Source of the DNA: an uncultured bacterium
GTDB lineage: Bacteria; JAAXHH01
NCBI GenBank assembly: GCA_913051705.1
Contig: CAJXCW010000013.1
Location: 1 to 42,187 of the forward strand
DNA length: 42,187 nt
Direction: 5' to 3'
Both the position numbers and the translations under genes were made by a program. Of this stretch, positions 1 through 7,912 are shown piece by piece; within the stretch, counting starts at the first letter, position 1; each line of letters starts with the position of its first letter. The notes under the pieces are model-generated. The model saw nothing but the letters and a program-made list of their open reading frames with translations, had not been told where the DNA came from and did not search any database.

Positions 1-249
1 TGCTCTCTGTTGCGCTTGATGAATAGCCGCCAGAATCAAGTCTTCAAGCATTTCCACATCATCCGGGTCAACCACATCCGGTTGGATCTTAATCTCAAGA
101 ATATCCTGACGACCGTTGGCTACCACCGTGATCATGCCGCCTCCAGCCGTTCCTTCGACGCGTTGTTGCTCGAGTTCTCCTTGCAGTTCCATCATTTTTT
201 TCTGCATTTTCTGAACCTGCTTCATCATACCACTCATGCCCTTTGCCAT
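1..249 (-). CDS. ybaB: YbaB/EbfC family nucleoid-associated protein (partial, runs off window start)
   Basis: Minus-strand translation from ATG at 249: [76 protein letters not shown]; typical YbaB sequence and dnaX-ybaB synteny. Confidence 0.93.
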   Translation of the reverse strand, partial: MAKGMSGMMKQVQKMQKKMMELQGELEQQRVEGTAGGGMITVVANGRQDILEIKIQPDVVDPDDVEMLEDLILAAIHQAQQRA

Positions 250-295
250 GGTTATTTCCTTTTCAATATGGTGATAGATTTAAGACATAAATCTA

Positions 296-2182
296 TCATT
301 TACCCATGATTTGACCATCGAATTCGTCCAGTATTCGTTTGACTGCCGGATCTTGCCGGGCTGCGGTATGGGCATTAACTTCCGGCAAAGGTTCTTTTGG
401 TAATACGGCTTGATGGTTTTCTTCTGACGGCATCTTATCCGTCACCTCACAGGTGATTTTTGTCCGTACGCCCAGAATTTCCGAGAACACCTTCTCGATA
501 AGACTTTCACTTTCCTTTTTCTCTGCCTGCTGTTTATGAAACATGTGCTCGGTACTAAAAGTCAACGTGACCATGTTTTTTTGATAACCTGTAATCATCG
601 CTGCGGCAAGAAAATTCCCCAATGAAATTCGTTGCTGGGTAATCTGTTCCAATATATCAGGCCAGCGTTGTATAATTTCCTCAAGCGTCCTATTTGACGC
701 CGCCTCTGAAGAAACAGCAGGGAGTTCATCATGAACGACCGTCTCGTCAGATGGTGGGGTTGTAAGAGATGAGGTCCTTTCATCAGAGGTAAAAGATCCT
801 TTTTCCAGGTCTATCGATTCTTCTGAAGGAGTCGTCTTGGATTTCTGAACAGGATCCGATATCAGCATAGAGGGTGATGTAGATTCAGAGGCGGATGGAG
901 AAGATTGCGGACTCTCCGGTACAGGCCTTGTTGGAGACTCTGTTTGTCGGACAGGTGGATTTTTTATCTCCGATACGGGATGTGTTGGCGATATTGTTTC
1001 CTGTGCAGACGGATCTTCAGGTTTCTCACCATGTTCAATACGTTCGGCCATTTCGGATAAACGCGTCAGTATGTCTGTGAGCAGTACAGAGGGTTCCATC
1101 CGGATCATACGGACAAGACCAGTTTCAAGTTGGACTTTGGGCAGGGCACTGGTTTTAATCGCATTTTCCATCTGTGTAGCTAACTGAGACAGCCTTAGAA
1201 GATCTTCCGTCTGAAACCGCTCACATTGCGTACGATATCGTGCGAGATCCATCGCTGCCGTATCGAGTATCCCGGTGGCGTCGGGTGCGGCTTTAACGAT
1301 TAACAGGTTACGTAAATGCTCTAAAATGCCGAGGGCAATCTCATCCAGGTTATACCCCTGATGAAGGATGTTGTGTACCAGGTCCAGTCCGGCGGGTACA
1401 TCATGCTCGGCAATAATGTCAACCAGTCCAAAATAGATATCTTGTTCCACGATCCCCAATACCTGCGCCACGTCACGGGCGGACAGGTCGGGGCCTCCAA
1501 AGGCGACGACCTGATCGAACAGGCTTTCGGCATCCCGCATGCTGCCGTCCGCCCGTCTGGCAATGATGGCCAGGGCATCGGGATCGACGGCAAAACTGCT
1601 TTTCTCTGCGATCAGGCGAAGATGGTCAACAATCATCTGACTGGAAATACGCCGAAAATCAAAGCGCTGACACCGAGATAAAATAGTCGGCAGAACTTTC
1701 TGCGGGTCGGTTGTTGCGAAAATAAAATACACATGCGCCGGTGGTTCTTCGAGCGTTTTCAATAACGCGTTGAAGGCTTCTTTGGTCAGCATGTGCACTT
1801 CATCAATGATATATATTTTGTGCTTGCCCTGACTCGGCGTATATTTAACGCTTTCAAGCAACTGTGTTCTGATCTGTTCCACTTTGTTATTGGATGCCCC
1901 GTCGATCTCCAGTACATCTACACTTCGTCCTTCTGCAATTTCTTTACAGAACGAGCAGACGTTACAGGGGATTATAGTGGGACCGTTGACACAGTTCAAC
2001 GCTTTCGCCAGGATACGGGCGGTCGTGGTTTTCCCGACACCACGAGGTCCGGCAAACACATAGGCATGAGCAATCTGGCTGGCTTGAATCGCATTTTTCA
2101 GCGTTGTCGTTACGTGGTCCTGGCCAACCACGCCGTCAAATTCCTGGGGACGCCATCTTCGGGCTGTTACTTCATAGGCCAT
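296..2182 (-). CDS. dnaX: DNA polymerase III subunit gamma/tau
   Basis: MAYEVTARRWRPQEFDGVVGQDHVTTTLKNAI, Walker A GPRGVGKTTTARILAKALNC, zinc-binding CNVCSFC, IDEVHMLTKEAFNALLKTLEEPP. Confidence 0.97.
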   Translation of the reverse strand: MAYEVTARRWRPQEFDGVVGQDHVTTTLKNAIQASQIAHAYVFAGPRGVGKTTTARILAKALNCVNGPTIIPCNVCSFCKEIAEGRSVDVLEIDGASNNKVEQIRTQLLESVKYTPSQGKHKIYIIDEVHMLTKEAFNALLKTLEEPPAHVYFIFATTDPQKVLPTILSRCQRFDFRRISSQMIVDHLRLIAEKSSFAVDPDALAIIARRADGSMRDAESLFDQVVAFGGPDLSARDVAQVLGIVEQDIYFGLVDIIAEHDVPAGLDLVHNILHQGYNLDEIALGILEHLRNLLIVKAAPDATGILDTAAMDLARYRTQCERFQTEDLLRLSQLATQMENAIKTSALPKVQLETGLVRMIRMEPSVLLTDILTRLSEMAERIEHGEKPEDPSAQETISPTHPVSEIKNPPVRQTESPTRPVPESPQSSPSASESTSPSMLISDPVQKSKTTPSEESIDLEKGSFTSDERTSSLTTPPSDETVVHDELPAVSSEAASNRTLEEIIQRWPDILEQITQQRISLGNFLAAAMITGYQKNMVTLTFSTEHMFHKQQAEKKESESLIEKVFSEILGVRTKITCEVTDKMPSEENHQAVLPKEPLPEVNAHTAARQDPAVKRILDEFDGQIMGK

Positions 2183-2348
2183 GACCCTATATCTCCGGGT
2201 CTGATTGTCTGATTCTCTCTAAATCTACCACCCACGAACCATGCTGTATGTGTGGCATATTCGATAGGTTACCTGCAATCAAACAATCTATTGGGCTTCA
2301 GGGTGACATGAATGAATAAGGAGGGTAATGCACGGCAGAAATAAAAAA

Positions 2349-2625
2349 GTGGTCGTGCACCCACCTTCGAATCGTCTTGTGTTGGGGTATCTGAATCGCC
2401 AGCTCCAGCCAGGTGGCCCCACGGCACACGAGAGGAGTCGCTTACCGCTGCTACCTCCCGGTCCTGACGGGGTTTGGCGATCTCACGTTGCGCAGGACCT
2501 GACTTTCAATACCGCGTATTCAAATACCAACAACACGAGATCGATCCTTAGAATGGGAATTCAACCCCGCTGTAGCGGGTTGCGGGTTACAGGGCACCGC
2601 TAACTCCCCGTCTAGCACGACCATT
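2349..2625 (-). ncRNA. ffs: Signal recognition particle RNA, large type with Alu domain
   Basis: Minus strand has GTCGTGCTAGACGGGGAGTTAGCGGTGCCCTGTAACCCGC (Alu-domain-like 5' part) and the S-domain core GGTCCTGCGCAAC...CCCCGTCAGGACCGGGAGGTAGCAGCGGTAAGCGA...GTGTGCCGTGGG...GCCTGGCTGGAGC-like 3' part. Ends pair (TGGTCGTGC / GCACGACCA) and a T-run follows the 3' end. It lies directly upstream of dnaX. Confidence 0.9.
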
Positions 2626-2680
2626 TATGATGCATTGGCCAGATATTAAGAGACCGTTAACCACAACGGCCAATTTTATA

Positions 2681-2753
2681 TGGAGCAGAGCGGGATCGAA
2701 CCGCCGACCTCCAGAGTGCGATTCTGGCGCTCTCCCAACTGAGCTACTGCCCC
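2681..2753 (-). tRNA. tRNA-Ala(CGC)
   Basis: Cloverleaf GGGGCAG-TA-GCTC..GAGC-G-CCAGA-ATCGCAC-TCTGG-AGGTC-GGCGG-TTCGATC-CCGCT-CTGCTCC-A; anticodon CGC; G3:U70 alanine identity pair present. Confidence 0.93.
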
Positions 2754-2819
2754 GAAAAACCAGTTCCGAGTTCCGAATTTATGCCCTACTCGGCACTCAT
2801 GACTCGAAACTTTCCTTTA

Positions 2820-2905
2820 CGGAGAGGGTGGGATTCGAACCCACGGTCCACATGGTAGACACACGCTTTCCAGGCGTGCCGATTAAACCACTCTCGCACC
2901 TCTCC
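2820..2905 (-). tRNA. tRNA-Ser(GGA)
   Basis: GGAGAGGTGCGAGAGTGGTTTAATCGGCACGCCTGGAAAGCGTG...GTTCGAATCCCACCCTCTCC; anticodon loop CTGGAAA; long variable arm. Confidence 0.93.
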
Positions 2906-2914
2906 AAAAACAGT

Positions 2915-2976
2915 CAGAGTAAAGAGTACACGGTGAAGAAAACCAGATGTTCACGCACTCTGTACTCTTTACTCTG
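2915..2976. repeat. heptad-phased inverted repeat between the two tRNA-Ser genes
   Basis: Perfect 16-bp arms CAGAGTAAAGAGTACA / TGTACTCTTTACTCTG. Confidence 0.95.
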
Positions 2977-2989
2977 TACTAACACCTAA

Positions 2990-3074
2990 CGGAGAGGGTG
3001 GGATTCGAACCCACGGTGCCCGGAGGCACAACGGTTTTCGAGACCGTCCGATTAAACCACTCTCGCACCTCTCC
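2990..3074 (-). tRNA. tRNA-Ser(CGA)
   Basis: GGAGAGGTGCGAGAGTGGTTTAATCGGACGGTCTCGAAAACCGT...GTTCGAATCCCACCCTCTCC; anticodon loop CTCGAAA; long variable arm. Confidence 0.93.
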
Positions 3075-3082
3075 AATAGACC

Positions 3083-3152
3083 AGTTCCGAGTCATGAGTA
3101 CCGAGTACTGAGTTATTCGATGCCTCTTACTCGGCACTCATGACTCGGAACT
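3083..3152. repeat. heptad-phased inverted repeat between tRNA-Ser(CGA) and tadA
   Basis: 25-bp arms AGTTCCGAGTCATGAGT(A/G)CCGAGTA with one mismatch, 20-nt loop. Confidence 0.95.
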
Positions 3153-3201
3153 TTCTTTTACGAAGAGGCCTGGTTTTAACTAAGCTGTAGCCCCGATTTT
3201 A

Positions 3202-3666
3202 TCACCGGCGCTTTGATCTGAAAAAATCTTTAAGCAGATCTGAACAGGCCTCAGCAAGAATGCCTGCTGTTACAATGACCTGATGGTTCAATCGCTCATC
3301 CTGAACAATATTTCTCAGGGAGCCACAAGCTCCGGTTATAGGGTCGGCAGCACCATAAACCAACGCATCAATCCGGGCAAGAACAATTGCACCGGCACAC
3401 ATGGCACACGGTTCCAGCGTGACATACAGTGTGGCACCGATTAATCGTTTATAGCCCTGCCCGGCACAGGCTTCACGAATCGCCAGTAATTCCGCATGTG
3501 CCGTGGGATCATTGGTTCGTTCAATCCGGTTTTGACCGCGTCCGATCACTTTCCCTTCATAAACGACAACAGCCCCCACTGGCACATCACCGCCAGATGT
3601 AGCCAATCCCGCTTCTTCAAGGGCCAGTCGCTGCCAATATTCGTGCGAATGTAAATGGTCTGCCAT
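3202..3666 (-). CDS. tadA: tRNA adenosine(34) deaminase
   Basis: Deaminase motifs HAELLAIREA and PCAMCAGAIVLARIDALVYGAADP; TadA length. Confidence 0.94.
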   Translation of the reverse strand: MADHLHSHEYWQRLALEEAGLATSGGDVPVGAVVVYEGKVIGRGQNRIERTNDPTAHAELLAIREACAGQGYKRLIGATLYVTLEPCAMCAGAIVLARIDALVYGAADPITGACGSLRNIVQDERLNHQVIVTAGILAEACSDLLKDFFRSKRR

Positions 3667-3689
3667 ACATTCAGGTTTACCGTAAAAAG

Positions 3690-3763
3690 TACGCCCGGAG
3701 GGAGTCGAACCCCCAACCTCCTGATCCGTAGTCAGGTGCTCTATCCAATTGAGCTACAGGCGC
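3690..3763 (-). tRNA. tRNA-Arg(ACG)
   Basis: GCGCCTGTAGCTCAATTGGATAGAGCACCTGACTACGGATCAGGAGGTTGGGGGTTCGACTCCCTCCGGGCGTA; anticodon loop CTACGGA. Confidence 0.93.
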
Positions 3764-3892
3764 ACAATACCAAGCATCCGAGACACAACAACGTACATGT
3801 TGACCTGCGAAATGTCAAGAAATTTTAATGCAAAAATATGTCGGGCCAGAGCGGATTTTAGATTGTAGTCTGCGGGTTGTAAAGACTATATG

Positions 3893-4450
3893 TCAAGCTG
3901 TTGCTTGTCGAAATGCGATGTAGTGTTTTCTACGCTCGATATAACTTGCTGCCGTCTGATGAATGCGTTGAATTTGATCGTCTGTAACGGATTTGATAAT
4001 GCGTCCGGGAACACCCAGTACAAGTGATCCGGGTGGGATGTCCATACCCTCGGTGACCAACGCCCCGGCGCCAATGATGCTGTGTTCTCCGATTCGGGCA
4101 CCACTTAAGATGATGGCCCCCATAGATATCATGACGTGATCCGCGAGGTGGGCACCGTGGACGATAGCCCGATGTCCCACGGTGACGCCTTTACCAATAA
4201 ATGTAGGAAAGCCCGGATCGATATGAATAACGGTCCCGTCTTGAATATTCGATCCCTCTTCGATTGTTACCGGCTCGTCATCTGCTCGAATAACAACCTG
4301 ATACCAGACGCTGGCGTTTTTTTCGATGGTGATCGCGCCGATCAAATTCGCGCTTTCCGCAACAAAGGCGGAGGGATGAATTTGAGGATGCTCATGTATA
4401 TATTGATTGGAAGATAAAATACGCTCACCCCGCTGCCGTATGTATCTCAA
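3893..4450 (-). CDS. gamma-carbonic-anhydrase-like hexapeptide-repeat protein
   Basis: Left-handed beta-helix pattern: GAITIEKNASVWYQVVIRADDEPVTIEEGSNIQDGTVIHID...VTVGHRAIVHGAHLADHVMISMGAIILSGARIGEHSIIGAGALV. The annotated start overlaps the upstream gene, so the true start may be internal. Confidence 0.85.
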   Translation of the reverse strand: MRYIRQRGERILSSNQYIHEHPQIHPSAFVAESANLIGAITIEKNASVWYQVVIRADDEPVTIEEGSNIQDGTVIHIDPGFPTFIGKGVTVGHRAIVHGAHLADHVMISMGAIILSGARIGEHSIIGAGALVTEGMDIPPGSLVLGVPGRIIKSVTDDQIQRIHQTAASYIERRKHYIAFRQATA

Positions 4451-5408
4451 GACCCGAATTCGGACCGGGTTGGAGAATGTCTGTCGCCCCGGCTTCCCTG
4501 GCGGCTGCGATCATGGCTGATGGTTCCGGATGTAAAACCATAACGGCACCGCTGCTCCCGGCTAATTTAGCGCCTAAAGCCCCCGCTTTCTGAGCCAGGG
4601 CGATAAAATGGTCATCTTCAGGATTTGAGCCGCCCAATGATCGTGATATAGCCTGATTCTCGTTCATCAATCGCCCTAATTCATCCAAATGGCCGTGGAG
4701 AAGCGCCTTTTTCCCCAACCGGGCCAGGTCAGCAATCGTATTGTAAGCGTCTACCACAGCCGGTTCACCCGCTACCCATCGTTCTCTAATAGGCGTATGG
4801 ACCATGCCTGACACCCGCTGTCCCCCGGTAATAATGAGCGTGATCGGTAATAGGCAATCAGACAACGGCTCTATGGTAGCATACGGATCTTCGCCGAATG
4901 GTTGATGAAATTCTTTTCCTCTGAAATCCATATAATTGATACCGCCAAAGGTACACATATAGGCGTCCTGATAGCCGCAAAAGACCCCCAGATGATTATA
5001 TTCGATCATACGGGCTGACTCTGCCATATGATAAGGGGTAAACTGAAGATTACGGTAGGTCAGAACTGCAGCAAGGGTGGATACCAGCAGGGCCGTCGAA
5101 CCGGATAAGCCCGCACGAAACGGCACTTCTGTCGTCCATGAAATATGCGCGTGGATATCCGTAGATTCCGAACCGGTCAGTACAACTTTAGCAATATCAA
5201 AATAGTCCCCGTTTAGCCCCAGGTCATCGAGGGATTCAACAAGACATTGTTCCGTACCACTGTCAAGGATGAGCCTGTCCGAAGGCTTCAACGTCACCGT
5301 AGCGCGTTCCATGATCGAGCAGGAGAGGACACTGCCTCCATACATATCGGTCGGATTACCGATAATACCAGCCCTGCCCGGCGCAGAGCATCGAATAATA
5401 GGGGCCAT
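4425..5408 (-). CDS. GHMP kinase family protein (possible sugar/uronate 1-kinase)
   Basis: APGRAGIIGNPTDMYGGSVLSCSI; VPFRAGLSGSTALLVSTLAAV (GLSGS ATP loop); C-terminal AGALGAKLAGSSGAVMVL GHMP motif. Confidence 0.8.
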   Translation of the reverse strand: MAPIIRCSAPGRAGIIGNPTDMYGGSVLSCSIMERATVTLKPSDRLILDSGTEQCLVESLDDLGLNGDYFDIAKVVLTGSESTDIHAHISWTTEVPFRAGLSGSTALLVSTLAAVLTYRNLQFTPYHMAESARMIEYNHLGVFCGYQDAYMCTFGGINYMDFRGKEFHQPFGEDPYATIEPLSDCLLPITLIITGGQRVSGMVHTPIRERWVAGEPAVVDAYNTIADLARLGKKALLHGHLDELGRLMNENQAISRSLGGSNPEDDHFIALAQKAGALGAKLAGSSGAVMVLHPEPSAMIAAAREAGATDILQPGPNSGLEIHTAAG

Positions 5409-5465
5409 TGATTATTCCCTGGTAGCACTAACGTCTCAATTGTCAGAAAGTCTATATGCAACGAC

Positions 5466-6347
5466 CTAGCGGACTCTTTCGATGTCGAAAGGCTTGGTCA
5501 GATATGGATTTTCGGTTTTTTCGATAAAGGACAGGGTATCACGCCTGACGGTGTCACCCGTCACGAAAATGGTCAGGTGATGCACGATGCGCTGACAACG
5601 CTGGCCGTCGTCTTCCAATTTATTCAGACATTCTTCCATACGCGGCGTGACTTCCGGCATACGGAGTACAAGCTGGGCATAGCCTATAATAATCGCCAAG
5701 GGGTTATTTAATTCATGGGCAACACCGGCGACCAGTTGACCGACCGCCGACAACCGTTCAGACTGTACGAGATACGATTGGGTATCCTGCAGCTCAGACA
5801 GACTTTTTTCCAATTCCGCCTCGTGGTGCTTGGAGTCTTTAAGCAGAAGGGCATTTTGCTGCATCACCTTTTTCAATGCCACCACTTTATCTTCCAGCGC
5901 CTGGGTCAATCGGTTGACATGTTCTTTAAGGTAACGTCTTTCATCCAGGTCCGGCTGATTTACCGGGATCTGCACCGGTTGGATCGTCAGTAACTCATGT
6001 ACGGTCTTGACCAGTTCTTCATTTTGGAACGGACGCCGCATAAAACGGTTGGCGCCGATTTTCAGAGCAAATTCTTCATCCTCCTGGCTGACATAGGCTC
6101 CGGTAAGAAAAAGGAAGGGGGTCTTGGCACCGTCCGGCAAAGCACGAATAGAATGGCAGAATTCAAAGCCATCCATATTCGGTATCAGAATATCGGAAAT
6201 AATCAGGTCCGGAAGATGTGTTTTTACCTGTTCCAAACCCTGGTTTCCGTCTTGCGCAGAGATCACGTTATATCCTGCGCTGTTTAATATATCTTCCAGA
6301 AGCGCTAAATTAGCCGGCCGGTCGTCAACAACTAATACTGTTTCCAT
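5466..6347 (-). CDS. receiver domain + HisKA dimerisation domain, with an apparent fragment of a second receiver at the C-terminus and no ATPase domain
   Basis: N-terminal REC (VLVVDDRPANLALLEDIL...DLIISDILIPNMDGFEFCHSIR); H-box VGQLVAGVAHELNNPLAIIIGYAQLV; then VTGDTVRRDTLSFIEKTENPYLTKPFDIERV, resembling the end of a REC domain. Confidence 0.75.
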   Translation of the reverse strand: METVLVVDDRPANLALLEDILNSAGYNVISAQDGNQGLEQVKTHLPDLIISDILIPNMDGFEFCHSIRALPDGAKTPFLFLTGAYVSQEDEEFALKIGANRFMRRPFQNEELVKTVHELLTIQPVQIPVNQPDLDERRYLKEHVNRLTQALEDKVVALKKVMQQNALLLKDSKHHEAELEKSLSELQDTQSYLVQSERLSAVGQLVAGVAHELNNPLAIIIGYAQLVLRMPEVTPRMEECLNKLEDDGQRCQRIVHHLTIFVTGDTVRRDTLSFIEKTENPYLTKPFDIERVR

Positions 6348-6362
6348 TGTTTTTCCTGATAT

Positions 6363-7238
6363 TTAAAAATTGATTCTGGTTCGAAGATGATCCCGAAAGG
6401 CGGTACCCTCTTCAGCATCAGTCAGGGCAAAGTCAACACAGGCTTCCCAGTACGTTCTCGGACTGCCGATATCGTATCGCCGGCAATCAGCGCCGAGATG
6501 CACACACCAGACCTTTTTCCCATCTTGAAGGAGTGTTCTGATGGCATCTACCAGCCAGAGTTCTCCATCTCGTCCGGGCGGCGTTTTGTCCAGGGCGGAA
6601 ATAATATCCGGGTTACAAATGTATCGGGCTGAAACGGCATACCGGCTAGGCGCGACGGTCAGGTCCGGTTTTTCAACCAGATCATCAATGGGAAAGGCCT
6701 CGTCTGCTTCATATATAGGATGTACGATACCGTATCGGGCCACCTTCTCCTCGGGCACAGTCTCCACCGCGATAGTACACGCGGCGCCCTGTTGCTGATG
6801 TACTTCGATCATCCGTTGAACCACATTTCGGCCGGGCGGTGTATGTATGATGGCATCTCCCCAGGCGACCACGACCGGATCAGCACCGATAAAGTTGTGG
6901 GCCAACAGTACGGCGTCACCGTTACCAGCTGGTTTATTTTGGCGTATGGACATAAACTCAACATCCGGTATGCTGATCGAATCCGCCAGATCATTCCTTC
7001 CCTGCGACCGCAGTCGTGTTTCCAGAGCGGTATCGTGATCGAAATAGTCCTCAATCGTCCGTTTGTGCCGGGCAGTAATAAAAAGAATTTGATCAATGCC
7101 CGCTTCAACCAATTCATCGACTATATGATGAATGGTCGGCTTACGGCCAACGGGCAGCATTTCCTTGGGTATGGTTTTGGTTAACGGTAATAATCTTGTG
7201 CCCAGCCCGGCGACGGGTATGACGGCTTTACGTATCAT
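6363..7238 (-). CDS. galU: UTP--glucose-1-phosphate uridylyltransferase family
   Basis: MIRKAVIPVAGLGTRLLPLTKTIPKEMLPVGRKPTIHHIVDELVEAGIDQILFITARHKRTIEDYFD; VEKP motif. Confidence 0.92.
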   Translation of the reverse strand: MIRKAVIPVAGLGTRLLPLTKTIPKEMLPVGRKPTIHHIVDELVEAGIDQILFITARHKRTIEDYFDHDTALETRLRSQGRNDLADSISIPDVEFMSIRQNKPAGNGDAVLLAHNFIGADPVVVAWGDAIIHTPPGRNVVQRMIEVHQQQGAACTIAVETVPEEKVARYGIVHPIYEADEAFPIDDLVEKPDLTVAPSRYAVSARYICNPDIISALDKTPPGRDGELWLVDAIRTLLQDGKKVWCVHLGADCRRYDIGSPRTYWEACVDFALTDAEEGTAFRDHLRTRINF

Positions 7239-7891
7239 GCTTTATCCTGTCGCGCATTATGGACCGCCTCGACATATTTCCGGGCCGTATCGCGGATGAC
7301 CTGCCAGGCACCCCTGGCCACAGCCTGTTTATCTATCAGATTACTGCCGACAGCGATAGCACTGGCACCTGCTCGAATAAAGTCACCTGCATTCTCCAGA
7401 TTTACCCCACCCGTGGGGATCAGGTCGATCTGGGGTAACGGTCCTTTGACATCGCGGAAATATCGGGGGCCCATCGTCGTCGCTGGAAAGACTTTGACGA
7501 GATCGGCCCCACATTCCCAGGCGGTTAGTATTTCTGTAGGCGTCAGAGCGCCGGGAATTACAATTTTGTTGTAGCGTCGACAGAGTTCGATCACCGCCGG
7601 ATTCAGCGTCGGAGCTACCAGGTATTCGGCACCGGCCAGAATGGCGACTCTTGCCGTTTCGGTATCCAATATCGTACCGGCGCCGATAAGAACCGATGTC
7701 TTGAACTTTGCGACACACGTCTTGATTACATCCAGTGCCCCCGGTGTGGTCATCGTAATCTCAATGGCTCGTATTCCGCCTTCACTGATCGCCTGAACGA
7801 CCTGGACCAGTTCATCGGACCGGTCTGATCTAATTACGGCGACCACACCGCTGTCTTTTAGCGTTTGTAACTGTTCGTTTTTAGATGGCAT
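7235..7891 (-). CDS. eda: 2-dehydro-3-deoxyphosphogluconate (KDPG) aldolase family
   Basis: GVVAVIRSD...GIRAIEITMTTPGAL..IGAGTILD..GAEYLVAPTLN..VIPGALTPTEILTAWECGADLVKVFPA..LIPTGGVNLENAGDFIRAGASAIAVGS. Confidence 0.92.
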   Translation of the reverse strand: MPSKNEQLQTLKDSGVVAVIRSDRSDELVQVVQAISEGGIRAIEITMTTPGALDVIKTCVAKFKTSVLIGAGTILDTETARVAILAGAEYLVAPTLNPAVIELCRRYNKIVIPGALTPTEILTAWECGADLVKVFPATTMGPRYFRDVKGPLPQIDLIPTGGVNLENAGDFIRAGASAIAVGSNLIDKQAVARGAWQVIRDTARKYVEAVHNARQDKA

Positions 7892-7912
7892 GTCTGGGCA
7901 TCCTCGACCATT

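Noticed and set aside
10-309. 99-aa plus-strand ORF
   Set aside because: It is antisense to ybaB, whose minus-strand translation is a clear family match.
2328-2989. ORFs 2328..2603 and 2627..2989
   Set aside because: They overlap the SRP RNA and the tRNA-Ala and tRNA-Ser genes; protein-like parts such as GFEPTVHMVDTRFPGVPIKPLSH are translated tRNA sequence.
2754-3152. Repeats in the tRNA cluster as a CRISPR or integron att array
   Set aside because: Units are 7 bp, degenerate and arranged as hairpin arms; there are no uniform repeats, spacers, integrase or cas genes.
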